A stretch of DNA of 64,000 nt, taken from NCBI RefSeq assembly GCF_900110535.1, contig NZ_FOJA01000001.1:2577393-2641392 (forward strand), in the 5' to 3' direction. The notes under the pieces were generated by a model. That model searched no databases and was not told the origin of the DNA. It saw nothing but the letters and a program-made list of their open reading frames with translations. A program made the translations under genes and the position numbers. Shown one piece after another: positions 27,142 to 36,160 of the stretch (positions within the stretch are counted from its first letter, which is position 1; every line of letters starts with the position of its first letter). This DNA comes from Halobacterium jilantaiense. Its GTDB lineage: Archaea; Halobacteriota; Halobacteria; Halobacteriales; Halobacteriaceae.

Positions 27142-28086
27142 ATGAACGACACGCGACGAGCGGTCCTCGACGCGCTCGCCGACGGCCCCGAACCGGGGCC
27201 GGCGATCGCCGACGCGCTCGATGTCTCGCGAGCGGCGGTCTGGAAGCACGTCGAGGCGCTCCGTGACGCCGGCTTCGAGGTGGACAGCGGCGACGACGGC
27301 TACGTGCTCGCCAGCGTTCCCGAGTACGGCGGGCCCGCCGTCGAATTCGGGCTGGACGCGTCGTTCGACGTGGAGTACCACGACGCAGTCGCGAGCACGA
27401 ACGACCGCGCGCGGGAACTCGCCACCGAAGGCGCGGCGGACGTGGTCGTGCTCGCGGACCGCCAGACGGGCGGCCGCGGCCGCCGAGACCGCGAGTGGTC
27501 GTCGCCGTCCGGCGGTATCTGGGCGAGCCTCGTTCTGCGACCGGACCTGCCGCCCGCTCGCGTCCCGCTGCTGACGCTCGCTGCTGCGGTCGCAGTCACC
27601 GACGCCGCGCGGGAGGCCGGCGTCGACGCCGCTATCAAGTGGCCGAACGACGTGGTCGTGCCGGACGAGACGAGCGAGCGCGGCGGCCGGAAGCTGGCGG
27701 GCGTCCTGACGGAGATGGAGGGCGAGGCCAGCCGCGTCTCCTGGGTGGTCGTCGGGATGGGCGTGAACGCGAACGTCGACCCCGCCGATCTGGAGGGTGA
27801 GGCGACGAGCGTGCGCGCCGAGGCCGGCGACGTGTCACGGCGCGTGTTCGTCCAGCGCGTCCTCGAACGCTTCGACGACCTGCGCGCCGACCCCGACGGC
27901 GTGCTCGACGCGTGGCGGGAGCGAGCCGCGACCCTCGGGCAGCGCGTGCGCGTCGACCTCGGCGACGAGACAGTCGAAGGCGAGGCCGTCGACGTCACCG
28001 AACACGGCGCGCTCGTCGTGGCGACCGACGACGGCGAGCGCGTCGTCCACTCCGGTGACTGCCAGCACCTCCGGCCGGCGGAGTAG
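27142..28086 (+). CDS. birA: Bifunctional biotin-[carboxylase] ligase / repressor BirA
   Basis: A 314-residue protein with an N-terminal winged helix (about 1-60, ISRAAVWKHVEALRDAG-like) and a biotin protein ligase core. The biotinyl-AMP loop GGRGRRDREWSSPSGG and KWPNDVV are visible, followed by a small C-terminal SH3-like domain. It attaches biotin to the Lys of EAMKMEN in PccA. ATG 27142 is preferred; it lies 28 nt below TTTAACA (27111-27117), which excludes the longer upstream frame. Its separation from pccA by the CHAT/peptide segment is unusual. Confidence 0.92.
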   Translation: MNDTRRAVLDALADGPEPGPAIADALDVSRAAVWKHVEALRDAGFEVDSGDDGYVLASVPEYGGPAVEFGLDASFDVEYHDAVASTNDRARELATEGAADVVVLADRQTGGRGRRDREWSSPSGGIWASLVLRPDLPPARVPLLTLAAAVAVTDAAREAGVDAAIKWPNDVVVPDETSERGGRKLAGVLTEMEGEASRVSWVVVGMGVNANVDPADLEGEATSVRAEAGDVSRRVFVQRVLERFDDLRADPDGVLDAWRERAATLGQRVRVDLGDETVEGEAVDVTEHGALVVATDDGERVVHSGDCQHLRPAE

Positions 28087-28089
28087 CCA

Positions 28090-29850
28090 TTACTCGACCG
28101 TTCTCGACATTTTCAGCGCGTCGGGCGATAGCTCGGCGTAGTGCGCGATGCTCTCGAAGTGGTCGAGGGCGAGGGCGCGCTCCGGACTGGGTCGGTCGTC
28201 GCCGAAGGCGTCCCGGACGAACAGCCTCGCGACGGCCGCCTCGCGGGCGTCCCCAGCCGCCAGTCTGTCGGCGGCGAGCGCGAGCAGGGCGCTGGCGGCG
28301 ACCACGTCGTAGGCGTAGTCCGCGAGCGCCTTCGCGTCGTGCTGGGCGCGGTCGCGGTCCGCGCCCGCGACGGCCGCCATAGACTCCCGGAGCCCGTCTC
28401 GCTCGCTGCTGACTCGGCTCACCAGGTCGGCGAGTCGGCTGTCGCGCGCGGCGTCGAGATTCTCGTCCACGCGAGCCAGGAGCGCGTCGGCGGCACCCTC
28501 GCGTTCGAGCGCGCGCAGGAGGTCGAGCGCGAGCACGTTCGACGGCCCCTCCCAGATGGGCAGCACCTGTGCGTCCCGGAGCAGGCGCTCGGTGACGTAG
28601 TCGGCGACGTAGCCGTCGCCGCCCCGAATCTCCATCGCGTAGGAGGTGGCGTCGACGGCCAGCCGGCCGGTGCGGTACTTCGCGATGGGGACGAGTCCGC
28701 GCATGAGCGCGCGAGCGTCGGCGTCTCCCTCGTCCCGCTCGGCGGCGTCGAGCGCGTGGGCGGCTTCCAGCGTGACGGCGACCATGCCCTCGTAGCGGGC
28801 GGTCCACTCGGCGAGGTCGCGCCGCATCAGGGGGTGGCCGTCGAGCGCACGCCCGAAGGCCGCCCGGTCGGCGGCGTGGGTCTTGGCTTCGAGGAGTGCG
28901 CGGCCCGTGACGCCGACCGCGCCCGCGGCGTTCGCGACGCGCTCGAAGTTCAGCATCGTGGTCATCTGCCGGAAGCCGTTCTCGGGCTCGCCGACGAGGT
29001 AGCCGGTCGCGCCCGTCAGCTCGACCTCGCCGGTGGGCACCGTCTCGGTGCCGAGTTTGTCCTTCAGCCGGCGGTACGTCTGGTCGTTCAGGCTGCCGTC
29101 GGGGAGCGTGTGCGGCACGAGGAACAGCGAGAGGCCGTCGGTCCCCTCGGGGGCGTCCTCGCGGCGGGCGAGCACGAGCGTCCCCTCCGCGTCCACGTTC
29201 GAGCAGAACCACTTCTCGCCGGCGAGCCGGTACGTGCCGTCGTCTGCCTCGACGGCGGTCGTCTCGTTGCGCCCGACGTCGCTGCCGCCCTGCTTCTCCG
29301 TGAGGAACATCGCGCCCTCGATGGCGTCCCCGTGGTCCCGGGCGACCAGCCGGTCGAAGTAGTCTCGGAGGACGTCGGGCTGGGGGCTGTGGTCGGCGTA
29401 GGTGTCGAGGACGAGCGCGGCACCCGCGGTCATCGACACCGGGCACGCGAACCCGATGTCGGTGTACGCCAGCAGCGCCTGTGCGGTCAGCGAGTACGCG
29501 ATACCGGGCGCGTCCTCGCGGTCGTCGGGCGCGGTGAAGGCGTCCGCGACGACGCCGAACTCGTAGGTCAGTCGGTCGTTCTCGTGCTGGGCGGGGTGGT
29601 AGGTGACGTCGTTCGCTCGCTCGCCCCGGCGGTCGTAGGTGTCCAGTGTCGGCGGGTTCGCGTTCGCCACGTCGGCGTTGTCCGCGACTGTCTCCCCGAC
29701 GATTCGCCCCCAGTCGTCGAGGCGGTCGTCGACCCACGGCCAGTCGGCGTCGTCGGTCAGTCGACGAGCGTGGCGTCGCAGGGTCGGGTCCCACTGCCAG
29801 TAGTTGCAGTCCCGACCCTCGTCGAGACTGCCGTAGTCGAGACTGTCCAT
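28090..29850 (-). CDS. Acyl-CoA dehydrogenase, AidB-like
   Basis: A 586-residue FAD enzyme of the long acyl-CoA dehydrogenase type. The FAD/substrate motif FLTEKQGGSDVGRNETTA and YRLAGEKWFCSN are typical of the AidB/isovaleryl branch, as are the EIRGGDGYVADYVTERLLRDAQVLPIWEGPSNVLALDLLRAL segment and the extended C terminus. In E. coli AidB binds DNA and protects against alkylation. Whether this protein oxidises acyl-CoA or protects DNA cannot be told. It converges with birA (3-nt gap). Confidence 0.88.
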   Translation of the reverse strand: MDSLDYGSLDEGRDCNYWQWDPTLRRHARRLTDDADWPWVDDRLDDWGRIVGETVADNADVANANPPTLDTYDRRGERANDVTYHPAQHENDRLTYEFGVVADAFTAPDDREDAPGIAYSLTAQALLAYTDIGFACPVSMTAGAALVLDTYADHSPQPDVLRDYFDRLVARDHGDAIEGAMFLTEKQGGSDVGRNETTAVEADDGTYRLAGEKWFCSNVDAEGTLVLARREDAPEGTDGLSLFLVPHTLPDGSLNDQTYRRLKDKLGTETVPTGEVELTGATGYLVGEPENGFRQMTTMLNFERVANAAGAVGVTGRALLEAKTHAADRAAFGRALDGHPLMRRDLAEWTARYEGMVAVTLEAAHALDAAERDEGDADARALMRGLVPIAKYRTGRLAVDATSYAMEIRGGDGYVADYVTERLLRDAQVLPIWEGPSNVLALDLLRALEREGAADALLARVDENLDAARDSRLADLVSRVSSERDGLRESMAAVAGADRDRAQHDAKALADYAYDVVAASALLALAADRLAAGDAREAAVARLFVRDAFGDDRPSPERALALDHFESIAHYAELSPDALKMSRTVE

Positions 29851-29890
29851 GCGAACTGTTGCCGGGCCGTCGTGCTTGAAGGTTCGCCCG

Positions 29891-30331
29891 CTACTCGTCG
29901 ACGCGAACCGTCAGCACGGGCACCGTCGAGGACCGCACGACTTTCTCGGCGACGCTCCCGAGCAGGAGGCGGTCGATGCCGCCCCGGCCGTGTGTCCCCA
30001 TCACGACGAGGTCGCAGTCCTCGTCCTCGGCGTACCGCACGATTTCACGCGCGGGGTTGCCGTCCGCGAGCTCCCGCTCCGCGTCGACGCCGTGGTCCTC
30101 GGCGACGGCGGCGACGTCGTCGAGCGCCGTCGACCCCTCCTCGCTCAGCATCGCGGAGACGTTCTCCCAGGAGGAGTCCATCGGCAGCCCCGCGAAACTC
30201 GCGGAGTTCACGACGTAGAGCGCGTGAATCGTCGCGCCATGCTCGGCGGCCAGATCGACGGCCTGCTGGACGGCCTCTATCGTCGCGTCGGAGCCGTCCG
30301 TCGGCACGAGGATGCGCTCGTAGCGACCCAT
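29891..30331 (-). CDS. Universal stress protein UspA
   Basis: A 146-residue single-domain UspA, a Rossmann-like ATP-binding protein. RILVPTDGSDAT opens the fold, and the nucleotide motif GTHGRGGIDRLLLGSVAEKVVRSSTVPVL (G2xG9xGS type) closes it. Start ATG 30331; an ACTTAACA box about 28 nt upstream on the minus strand gives it a separate leaderless promoter between the amidohydrolase stop and its own start. The stress signal is unknown. Confidence 0.93.
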   Translation of the reverse strand: MGRYERILVPTDGSDATIEAVQQAVDLAAEHGATIHALYVVNSASFAGLPMDSSWENVSAMLSEEGSTALDDVAAVAEDHGVDAERELADGNPAREIVRYAEDEDCDLVVMGTHGRGGIDRLLLGSVAEKVVRSSTVPVLTVRVDE

Positions 30332-30365
30332 CGTGTGGTAGTTCTCGCGGTGGTGTGTTAAGTCT

Positions 30366-31382
30366 TCAGGGGGAGACGACCCGCTTCACGTCGGCGGCAC
30401 CCGCCCGCCGGACGGCCGCGCGAACGGCGTCCCGGTAGCCCGCGAGGTTGTGCGAGTCGCCGTCCAGCACCACGAGCCGCGCCTCGCGGCCGGCCTCGAT
30501 GGTGCCGTAGTTCGCGTCCAGCAGTTCAGCGCCCGCCCGCGTCGCCATCCGCAGCACGTCGACGGCGTCGACGTCGAAGCGTTTGGCCGCGAACGCCATC
30601 TCGCGGAACATCGACGGCGAGTTCAGGAAGACGTTGTCGGTGCCCAGCGCCACCGTCGTGCGCTCCAGCAGCTCCTCGACCGGCGGGAGCCCGACGTCCG
30701 TGACGAGGTTCGAGCGCGGGCAGACGGCGACCGGAATCCCGCTGTCCTCCACGCGGTCGAGGTGGAGCGGTTCGGCGTGGACCATGTGGACGAGGATGTC
30801 GGGGTCGAGGTCCAGCGCGGGGTTGATGTCGCTCTCGTCGACCTCGCCGGCGTGGATGGCGAACGGCTTGCCGGCCTCCCGGGCCGCCGTGCGCTCCCGC
30901 CCGAACTCGCCGTCGCCCGCGCCGCTCGCACCGTAGCCGTCAGCGACGTCGAGGACTTCGGGGTCGCCGCGGCCGAAGACCACGGAGTCGACGTCGACGC
31001 CCTCGCCGGCCTCCCGGATGGCGCGCACGCCGTCGCTGCCGCCCTCCCGGAACTCCAGGTGGCTAGTCGTGCCGGTGTCGGCCATGAACGCCAGCGACCG
31101 CCGCATCGCCGCGACGAGGTCGTCGCGGTCGGCCTCCCGGAGCAGCCGGTGTTTCAGACCGTCCGGCGGCGCGACGAGCTCTTCCAGCGAGAGCCCGCGG
31201 CCGGCCTCCTTCGCAATCGAATCGCCGGTGTGGGTGTGGGCGTTGACGAACGCCGGCAGCACGATGTCGTCGCTGTCGACGCGCTCCTCGTCCAGCCGCA
31301 CGACCTCGCCGTCCTCGACGACGAGTGTCCCCTGCACGGGCTCGAAGTCGTCGCCCCAGAGAACCGTTCCGGAGAGTTCCAT
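30366..31382 (-). CDS. Amidohydrolase family metal-dependent hydrolase
   Basis: A 338-residue TIM-barrel hydrolase of the adenosine/chlorohydrolase-like subgroup. Metal ligands are seen in AFVNAHTHTGDS, the barrel His in FAIHAGEVDE and VHMVHAEPLHLDRV, and the catalytic Asp in VALGTDNVFLNSPS. The C-terminal beta-sandwich ends with ARLVVLDGDSHNLAG. Relatives deaminate nucleosides, guanine or S-adenosylhomocysteine; the substrate is not predictable, and this protein is shorter than SAH deaminases (about 430). Confidence 0.85.
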   Translation of the reverse strand: MELSGTVLWGDDFEPVQGTLVVEDGEVVRLDEERVDSDDIVLPAFVNAHTHTGDSIAKEAGRGLSLEELVAPPDGLKHRLLREADRDDLVAAMRRSLAFMADTGTTSHLEFREGGSDGVRAIREAGEGVDVDSVVFGRGDPEVLDVADGYGASGAGDGEFGRERTAAREAGKPFAIHAGEVDESDINPALDLDPDILVHMVHAEPLHLDRVEDSGIPVAVCPRSNLVTDVGLPPVEELLERTTVALGTDNVFLNSPSMFREMAFAAKRFDVDAVDVLRMATRAGAELLDANYGTIEAGREARLVVLDGDSHNLAGYRDAVRAAVRRAGAADVKRVVSP

Positions 31383-31432
31383 GTCCGCTCGTCTCGCTGC
31401 GAGCCCGTAAGCTTACTCGAAGCGGCTCCGCC

Positions 31433-32659
31433 TCACTCGAAGTCCTGGAGGCTCGCGTACCGCCCGGGCGTACTGACCTCGCTGACGAGCGCGCCCTCCG
31501 TCTCCAGGCCGAGGACGCGTTCGGCGGCCTGCCCGACGGCCTCGACGTGCTCGGCGGGCGCGTAGACGCCGAGCCGCCACTGCTCGCGCTGGGCGAGCCG
31601 GAGCGCGTTCACGAGCGTGGACTGCTCGTGGAGCCGCCGCACCTCGCCGTTCACGAGGACGCCCGTGGAGGACTCCCGCATCGAGGGCTCGCCCTGCACG
31701 TCGACGACGACGCTGGACTCGGGGACGCTCGCGTCCGCGGCGATGTCCCGCTCGAAGTCCCGGACTGTCTCGTGGTCCGCGCCGACGACGGCCTCGTCGA
31801 CGTCGCCGAGCTCCGCCCAGACGGCGCGCTTGTAGAGGTCGCGCTCGGAGAGCCGGCGCGCGATGTCCCCGGCACCGTCGTGGCTGCGGAGCGCGACGAC
31901 GAGGTCGTGGTCGTCCATCCGGCGGAGTCCGCTGGCGGTCGCGTCGGTCTCGGCCAGGAAGTCCTCGGTCGCCCGCCGCAGCATCGACTTCGAGATGCGG
32001 GCGACGTGGTGGCTGTAGACGGTGGGGTTCATCAGGGCGCGCGCCAGCAGCAGGCTCTCCGCGGTCTGGACGTTCCCCTCGCCGAGCACGAGGTCGCCGT
32101 CGATGAACGTGAGTTCTCGGACGAGCCGGCCGGTGTCGATGGTGCCGTAGGGGACGCCGGTGTGGTGGGCGTCCCGCACGAGGTAGTCCATCCGGTCGAC
32201 GTCCAGCTCTCCCGCGACGAGCTGCGCGAGTTCGCCCTCGCCGGCGACCAAGTCGGCGATGGTCTCGGGGTCGATGTCGTGGGCCGCGAGCACGTCGGCG
32301 ACCCGCCCCGAGGCGAGCAGGTCGTCGACGTCGTCGTGGCGTTTCCCGGTGTGGCGTTCGACGACGCCCTCGACGTTGTGGCTGAACGGACAGTGGCCGA
32401 TGTCGTGGAGGATGGCGGCGGCGCGCACGCGCTCCGCGCGCTTGCCGGCGATGCCGAGGTGGCCGAGCGCGCGGTCGGCGAGGTGGTAGACGCCCAGCGA
32501 GTGCTCGAAGCGCGTGTGGTTCGCCGACGGGTAGACGAGGTGGACTGTCCCGAGTTGCTTGACGTTCCGCAGCCGCTGGACGGGCGGCGTGTCGAGGAGC
32601 GCGGCCGCGACGCCCTCGACCTCGATGTGGTCGTGGACGCTGTCCTTGATGGTCGTCAT
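31433..32659 (-). CDS. HD-domain phosphohydrolase (dNTPase-like)
   Basis: A 408-residue cytoplasmic HD-superfamily hydrolase. The motif order RFEHSLGVYHL, AAILHDIGHCPFSH (HD) and ELDVDRMDYLVRDAHHTGV matches the YdhJ/SAMHD1-like dNTP triphosphohydrolase group, which controls dNTP pools. ATG 32659 is chosen because MTTIKDSVHDHIEVEG is the family N terminus; the open frame beyond is antisense of the next gene. It shares a bidirectional TATA with the divergent lipoprotein gene. Confidence 0.88.
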   Translation of the reverse strand: MTTIKDSVHDHIEVEGVAAALLDTPPVQRLRNVKQLGTVHLVYPSANHTRFEHSLGVYHLADRALGHLGIAGKRAERVRAAAILHDIGHCPFSHNVEGVVERHTGKRHDDVDDLLASGRVADVLAAHDIDPETIADLVAGEGELAQLVAGELDVDRMDYLVRDAHHTGVPYGTIDTGRLVRELTFIDGDLVLGEGNVQTAESLLLARALMNPTVYSHHVARISKSMLRRATEDFLAETDATASGLRRMDDHDLVVALRSHDGAGDIARRLSERDLYKRAVWAELGDVDEAVVGADHETVRDFERDIAADASVPESSVVVDVQGEPSMRESSTGVLVNGEVRRLHEQSTLVNALRLAQREQWRLGVYAPAEHVEAVGQAAERVLGLETEGALVSEVSTPGRYASLQDFE

Positions 32660-32684
32660 TGGCTGGGCGTTGGTCGCTCTCCGG

Positions 32685-32690
32685 TATAAA
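32685..32690. promoter_or_regulatory. Bidirectional TATA box
   Basis: TATAAA (TTTATA on the other strand) is the only A/T element in the 55-nt gap. Its centre is about 28 nt from the ATG of the plus-strand lipoprotein gene (32715) and about 28 nt from the ATG of the minus-strand HD gene (32659). One box may position leaderless transcripts in both directions. Confidence 0.5.
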
Positions 32691-32714
32691 CTCGTGTCAC
32701 CGGCCTCGGGAACT

Positions 32715-33527
32715 ATGACGGCGGCGACACCAACAGCCGACGTGTCCCGCACGGCCCCTGTCCTCCTAGCAGTCGCGGCTCTGGTCGCCCTCGCGGGCTG
32801 TGGCGGCGTCCTCCCGGGGGGCGACGCCACGCCGAGCCGCGACGCCGACCTCGAACCGGCGGAGTCACCGTACGACACGCCGCTCGAAGACAGCGACCTG
32901 CTCGCCGACCACGAGGCCGCGCTCCGCGACGCCGAGACCGTCACCGTCGTCCGGAACACGACCATCACGGGGACCGGACCCGGTGCGGGCTTCGAGTCGC
33001 TGGCCACCGCTCGCGTGAGTCTCGCGGACGGCCGCGTCTACCTCGTCGAGCGCCCGGCACCAGTCACGCAGACGTACCGGTACGCGAACGACACCGTCTT
33101 CAGCCGGTCTGCCGGCGGAACTTCGTACTCGCGCGCCGAGAACGACACAGCGGGCAGGACCGCCGTCGAGTGGACGCGAGCCCCGCTCGAACGGTTGCTC
33201 CCGCTGGCGTCGTTCACCCACCGTGGCGTGACCGAACGCGACGGTGAACGCGTCCACGTCTACCGCGCGACCGACCCGGCGGCCGTGAACACGTCCACGG
33301 TCACGCCGGGAGATTTGACGGGCGTCGAACTGACAGACGTGAACGTAACGCTGCGCGTTCGCGAGTCGGGCGCTGTCGGCCGCCTGCGGTTCGCGTACAC
33401 GGTCGAAGAGGGCGACCAACGCCGCGAAGTAGCAACTTCAGTGACGTTCTCGGACCTCGGCGAGACGGACGCCTCGCCGCCCGCCTGGGTCGCGGACCTC
33501 CGCGACCGCTTCGCCGACGACGAGTGA
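32715..33527 (+). CDS. Haloarchaeal lipoprotein, paralogue 1
   Basis: A 270-residue exported lipoprotein. A hydrophobic signal ends in the lipobox LAGCG (Cys near residue 30), followed by a low-complexity acidic linker. The mature part has beta-rich segments with YRYANDTVF, TSTVTPGDL and TDVNVTLRVRESGAVGRLRFAY. The same organisation is seen in the next gene, so the two are paralogues of a haloarchaeal lipoprotein family (perhaps DUF7537). They look like LolA/LppX-type beta-sheet lipid-binding folds, but this is a guess. Function unknown. Confidence 0.75.
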   Translation: MTAATPTADVSRTAPVLLAVAALVALAGCGGVLPGGDATPSRDADLEPAESPYDTPLEDSDLLADHEAALRDAETVTVVRNTTITGTGPGAGFESLATARVSLADGRVYLVERPAPVTQTYRYANDTVFSRSAGGTSYSRAENDTAGRTAVEWTRAPLERLLPLASFTHRGVTERDGERVHVYRATDPAAVNTSTVTPGDLTGVELTDVNVTLRVRESGAVGRLRFAYTVEEGDQRREVATSVTFSDLGETDASPPAWVADLRDRFADDE

Positions 33528-33579
33528 GACCGAACGGCGACTCCGCAGGACTCTTCCACGCGCTGCCCGAATTTCGCGT

Positions 33580-34344
33580 ATGCGACGCAAACTCGCCGCC
33601 CTGCTCGTCGTGGGGCTGGTCGCTGTCGCCGGCTGTGCCGGCGGGAGCGGCCCGGCCGCGGACGGGAACACGACGACCGGAGACCCGATTTACGAGACAT
33701 CGCTGGACGCCGACACGGTCACCGAGGCCCACATCGACGCGCTCGGCGACGCGGGCTCGTACACCATCGAGTCCGAGGGCACCCAGACGATGGCCGGACA
33801 GAACCAGACCGTCGAGACGAGCGGCGAAATCAACGGCGACATGGCTTCCGACGCGGTGTTCTCGCGGACGGAAGGCGTCCAGCAGACGGTCGAGCTGTAC
33901 GCTGCCGGCGACGGCACCGCGTTCCGGACGTTCATCGCCGGCGACCGGACCCGGTACCAGAACGTCTCCGGGCAGGCCGGCAACGCGACGCAGTACGCTC
34001 GCACGACCGTGCAGTCGTTCGTCGGGCTGTTCGACTTCTCCTACGAGGGCACCGAGGACGTTGACGGCGAGACGGTCCACGTCTACGGAGCCGAGGGCGG
34101 AGCCGCGGTGAACACGTCCTCGCGGGCGTTCGGGCAGCTGAACGAGTCGAACATCGACGCGGCGACGGCGACCCTCCGCGTCCGCGACGACGGCGTGGTG
34201 ACGACGGCGGGCTACAACCTCACCGTCAGTTTCCAGGGCCAGACGCAGTCCGTGAACACCACCCAGCGGTTCACTGCAATCGGCGACACGGACGTGGCCG
34301 AGCCGGACTGGCTGAGCGACGCGCAGTCGAACACCTCCGCGTAG
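33580..34344 (+). CDS. Haloarchaeal lipoprotein, paralogue 2
   Basis: A 254-residue lipoprotein with signal [22 protein letters not shown] (lipobox VAGC). The conserved pieces of its neighbour recur: a Tyr/Thr-rich [17 protein letters not shown] strand region, [42 protein letters not shown]. It follows paralogue 1 by 52 nt and may be co-transcribed. The tandem duplication is inferred. Function unknown. Confidence 0.75.
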   Translation: MRRKLAALLVVGLVAVAGCAGGSGPAADGNTTTGDPIYETSLDADTVTEAHIDALGDAGSYTIESEGTQTMAGQNQTVETSGEINGDMASDAVFSRTEGVQQTVELYAAGDGTAFRTFIAGDRTRYQNVSGQAGNATQYARTTVQSFVGLFDFSYEGTEDVDGETVHVYGAEGGAAVNTSSRAFGQLNESNIDAATATLRVRDDGVVTTAGYNLTVSFQGQTQSVNTTQRFTAIGDTDVAEPDWLSDAQSNTSA

Positions 34345-34412
34345 ACCGCAGCAGCGCTTTCTCGCCGCCCGGGGTCGGAAGCGTTTACCGGACGGCACTC
34401 GCATCGTCGGGT

Positions 34413-35429
34413 ATGACGACGTTCCTCGCCGGGGGGACGGGCACGCCGAAGCTGCTCGCGGGCGCTCGCGAGGTCTTCGACCCGGCCGAGACGACAGTCG
34501 TCGGGAACACCGGCGACGACGTCGAACTCGGCGGCCTGCTCGTCTGTCCCGACGTCGACACGGTGCTGTTCGCGGGCGGCGGCGTGCTCGACCGCGAGAC
34601 GTGGTGGGGCATCGAGGGCGACGAGTCGACGACACACGACTACCTCGGCGACCTCGCCGAGCGCGCCGGCGTCGACTCCGAGCCGCGCTACCTCCCGGAC
34701 GACCGCCAGACGGCTGGCCGGGACATCGCGGACTGGCGGCGGTTCTCGGGTGCCAGCGAGTTCATGTTCATCGGGGACCGCGACCGCGCCGTCCACACGC
34801 TCCGCAGCAGCCTGCTCGACGAGGGGCACACGCTCACCGAGGTCACGCGCCGGCTCGCCGACGCCTACGACCTCGACGTCGACCTCGTACCGATGAGCGA
34901 CGACCCGGTGGCGAGCATCATCCACACGCCCGACCGCGAGCTGCACTTCCAGGAGTTCTGGGTGGCCGAAGCGGGCGAGCCCGCCGTCGAGGACGTGGAG
35001 TTCCGGGGCGCTGACAGCGCGACCGCTGCCGAGCCCGCAGTCGACGCACTCCGGGAGGGGCCCGTGGTCGTCGGCCCCTCGAACCCCGTGACGAGCATCG
35101 GCCCGATGCTGGCCCTCGACGGCATCCGAGACGCGCTCCGCGAGACGCCGGTCGTGGCCGTCTCGCCGTTCGTCGAGGACGAGGTGTTCTCCGGCCCCGC
35201 CGCGAAGCTCATGGACGCAGTCGGGCACGACCCCTCGACGGCGGGCGTGGCCGAGGTCTACGACTTCGCTGACGCGTTCGTCCTCGACGCCGAGGACGAC
35301 ACCAGCCTCGACCGGCCCGTCGTGCGGACAGACACGAGTCTCGACTCCGCGGCCGACGCCGAGCGCGTCGCCGAGGCGTGCCGGGACGCCCTCGCCCGCG
35401 TGGACGAGGCGGCCGAGGGGGTGGCGTAG
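34413..35429 (+). CDS. cofD: 2-phospho-L-lactate transferase CofD (F420 biosynthesis)
   Basis: A 338-residue enzyme that joins the lactyl-phosphate moiety to Fo to give F420-0. The N-terminal [19 protein letters not shown] and [17 protein letters not shown] are the diagnostic substrate loops; [15 protein letters not shown] is the second conserved region. A GTTTACC box lies about 27 nt before ATG 34413. It is the first gene of a four-gene overlapping operon (next start GTG overlaps its TAG). Confidence 0.94.
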   Translation: MTTFLAGGTGTPKLLAGAREVFDPAETTVVGNTGDDVELGGLLVCPDVDTVLFAGGGVLDRETWWGIEGDESTTHDYLGDLAERAGVDSEPRYLPDDRQTAGRDIADWRRFSGASEFMFIGDRDRAVHTLRSSLLDEGHTLTEVTRRLADAYDLDVDLVPMSDDPVASIIHTPDRELHFQEFWVAEAGEPAVEDVEFRGADSATAAEPAVDALREGPVVVGPSNPVTSIGPMLALDGIRDALRETPVVAVSPFVEDEVFSGPAAKLMDAVGHDPSTAGVAEVYDFADAFVLDAEDDTSLDRPVVRTDTSLDSAADAERVAEACRDALARVDEAAEGVA

Positions 35430-36160
35430 TGTTCGCGCCCCGACTCGCCCTCGCGAGCCTCAGCGGCGAGTCCGACGCCGAGTGGGCGAACGCGTCGGTC
35501 CAGCACGCCGGTGGCGCGTTCCTCGGCGGCATCGCCATCGACGGCCCCACGCGGGAGGCGGCCCGCGAGATGGTCGACCGCGACCGCGTGGAGTTCCTGC
35601 CCGAGGACCCCGTGGCGTGGGTCGACGACCAGCTCGCCGACCTCGACGAGGCGTTCCTGCGACCGGGTGTGAACGTCCGCACGACGACTCTCGACCCCCT
35701 TCGCGAAGTCGCCGGCGTCTGCGCCGACCACGACGCACTCGTCGAACTCAACGCCCACTGCCGGCAGGACGAGATGTGCGCGACCGGTGCCGGCGAAGCG
35801 CTCCTGCGGGACACCGACCGGCTCTGCGAGCAGGTCCGGACCGCCAGCGAGCGGGGAGCCCCGGTCTCGGTGAAAGTCCGAGCGGAGGTCGACGGCGTCC
35901 ACCTCCAGGTGCTCGCGCAAGCCCTCGAACGCGCCGGAGCGGACGCGATTCACGTCGACGCGATGGACTCCCGGCGCGTCGTCCGGGACGTCGCCGACGC
36001 CACCGACTGCTTCGTCGTCGCGAACAACGGCATCCGTACCCGCGAGGACGTCTTCGAGTACTTCTCGTACGGCGCAGACGCAGTGAGCGTCGGCCGGCCG
36101 AGCCGCGACCCCGAGCGCGTCCGGGCAGTCTACGCGGCCGTGAAAGAGTGGTTCCTGTGA
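35429..36160 (+). CDS. tRNA-dihydrouridine-synthase-like TIM-barrel protein
   Basis: A 243-residue FMN-type barrel protein related to Dus. ELNAHCRQDEMCATGAGEALL takes the place of the Dus NxGCP loop, and VSVKVRAEVDGVHL plus NNGIRTREDVFEYFSYGADAVSVGRPS give the flavin phosphate site. It is shorter than true Dus (about 320) and lacks its C-terminal helical tRNA-binding domain, so tRNA modification is doubtful. It recalls the Dus-like proteins encoded next to coenzyme genes in methanogens. Start GTG 35429 overlaps the cofD stop (TAGTG). Confidence 0.8.
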   Translation: MFAPRLALASLSGESDAEWANASVQHAGGAFLGGIAIDGPTREAAREMVDRDRVEFLPEDPVAWVDDQLADLDEAFLRPGVNVRTTTLDPLREVAGVCADHDALVELNAHCRQDEMCATGAGEALLRDTDRLCEQVRTASERGAPVSVKVRAEVDGVHLQVLAQALERAGADAIHVDAMDSRRVVRDVADATDCFVVANNGIRTREDVFEYFSYGADAVSVGRPSRDPERVRAVYAAVKEWFL

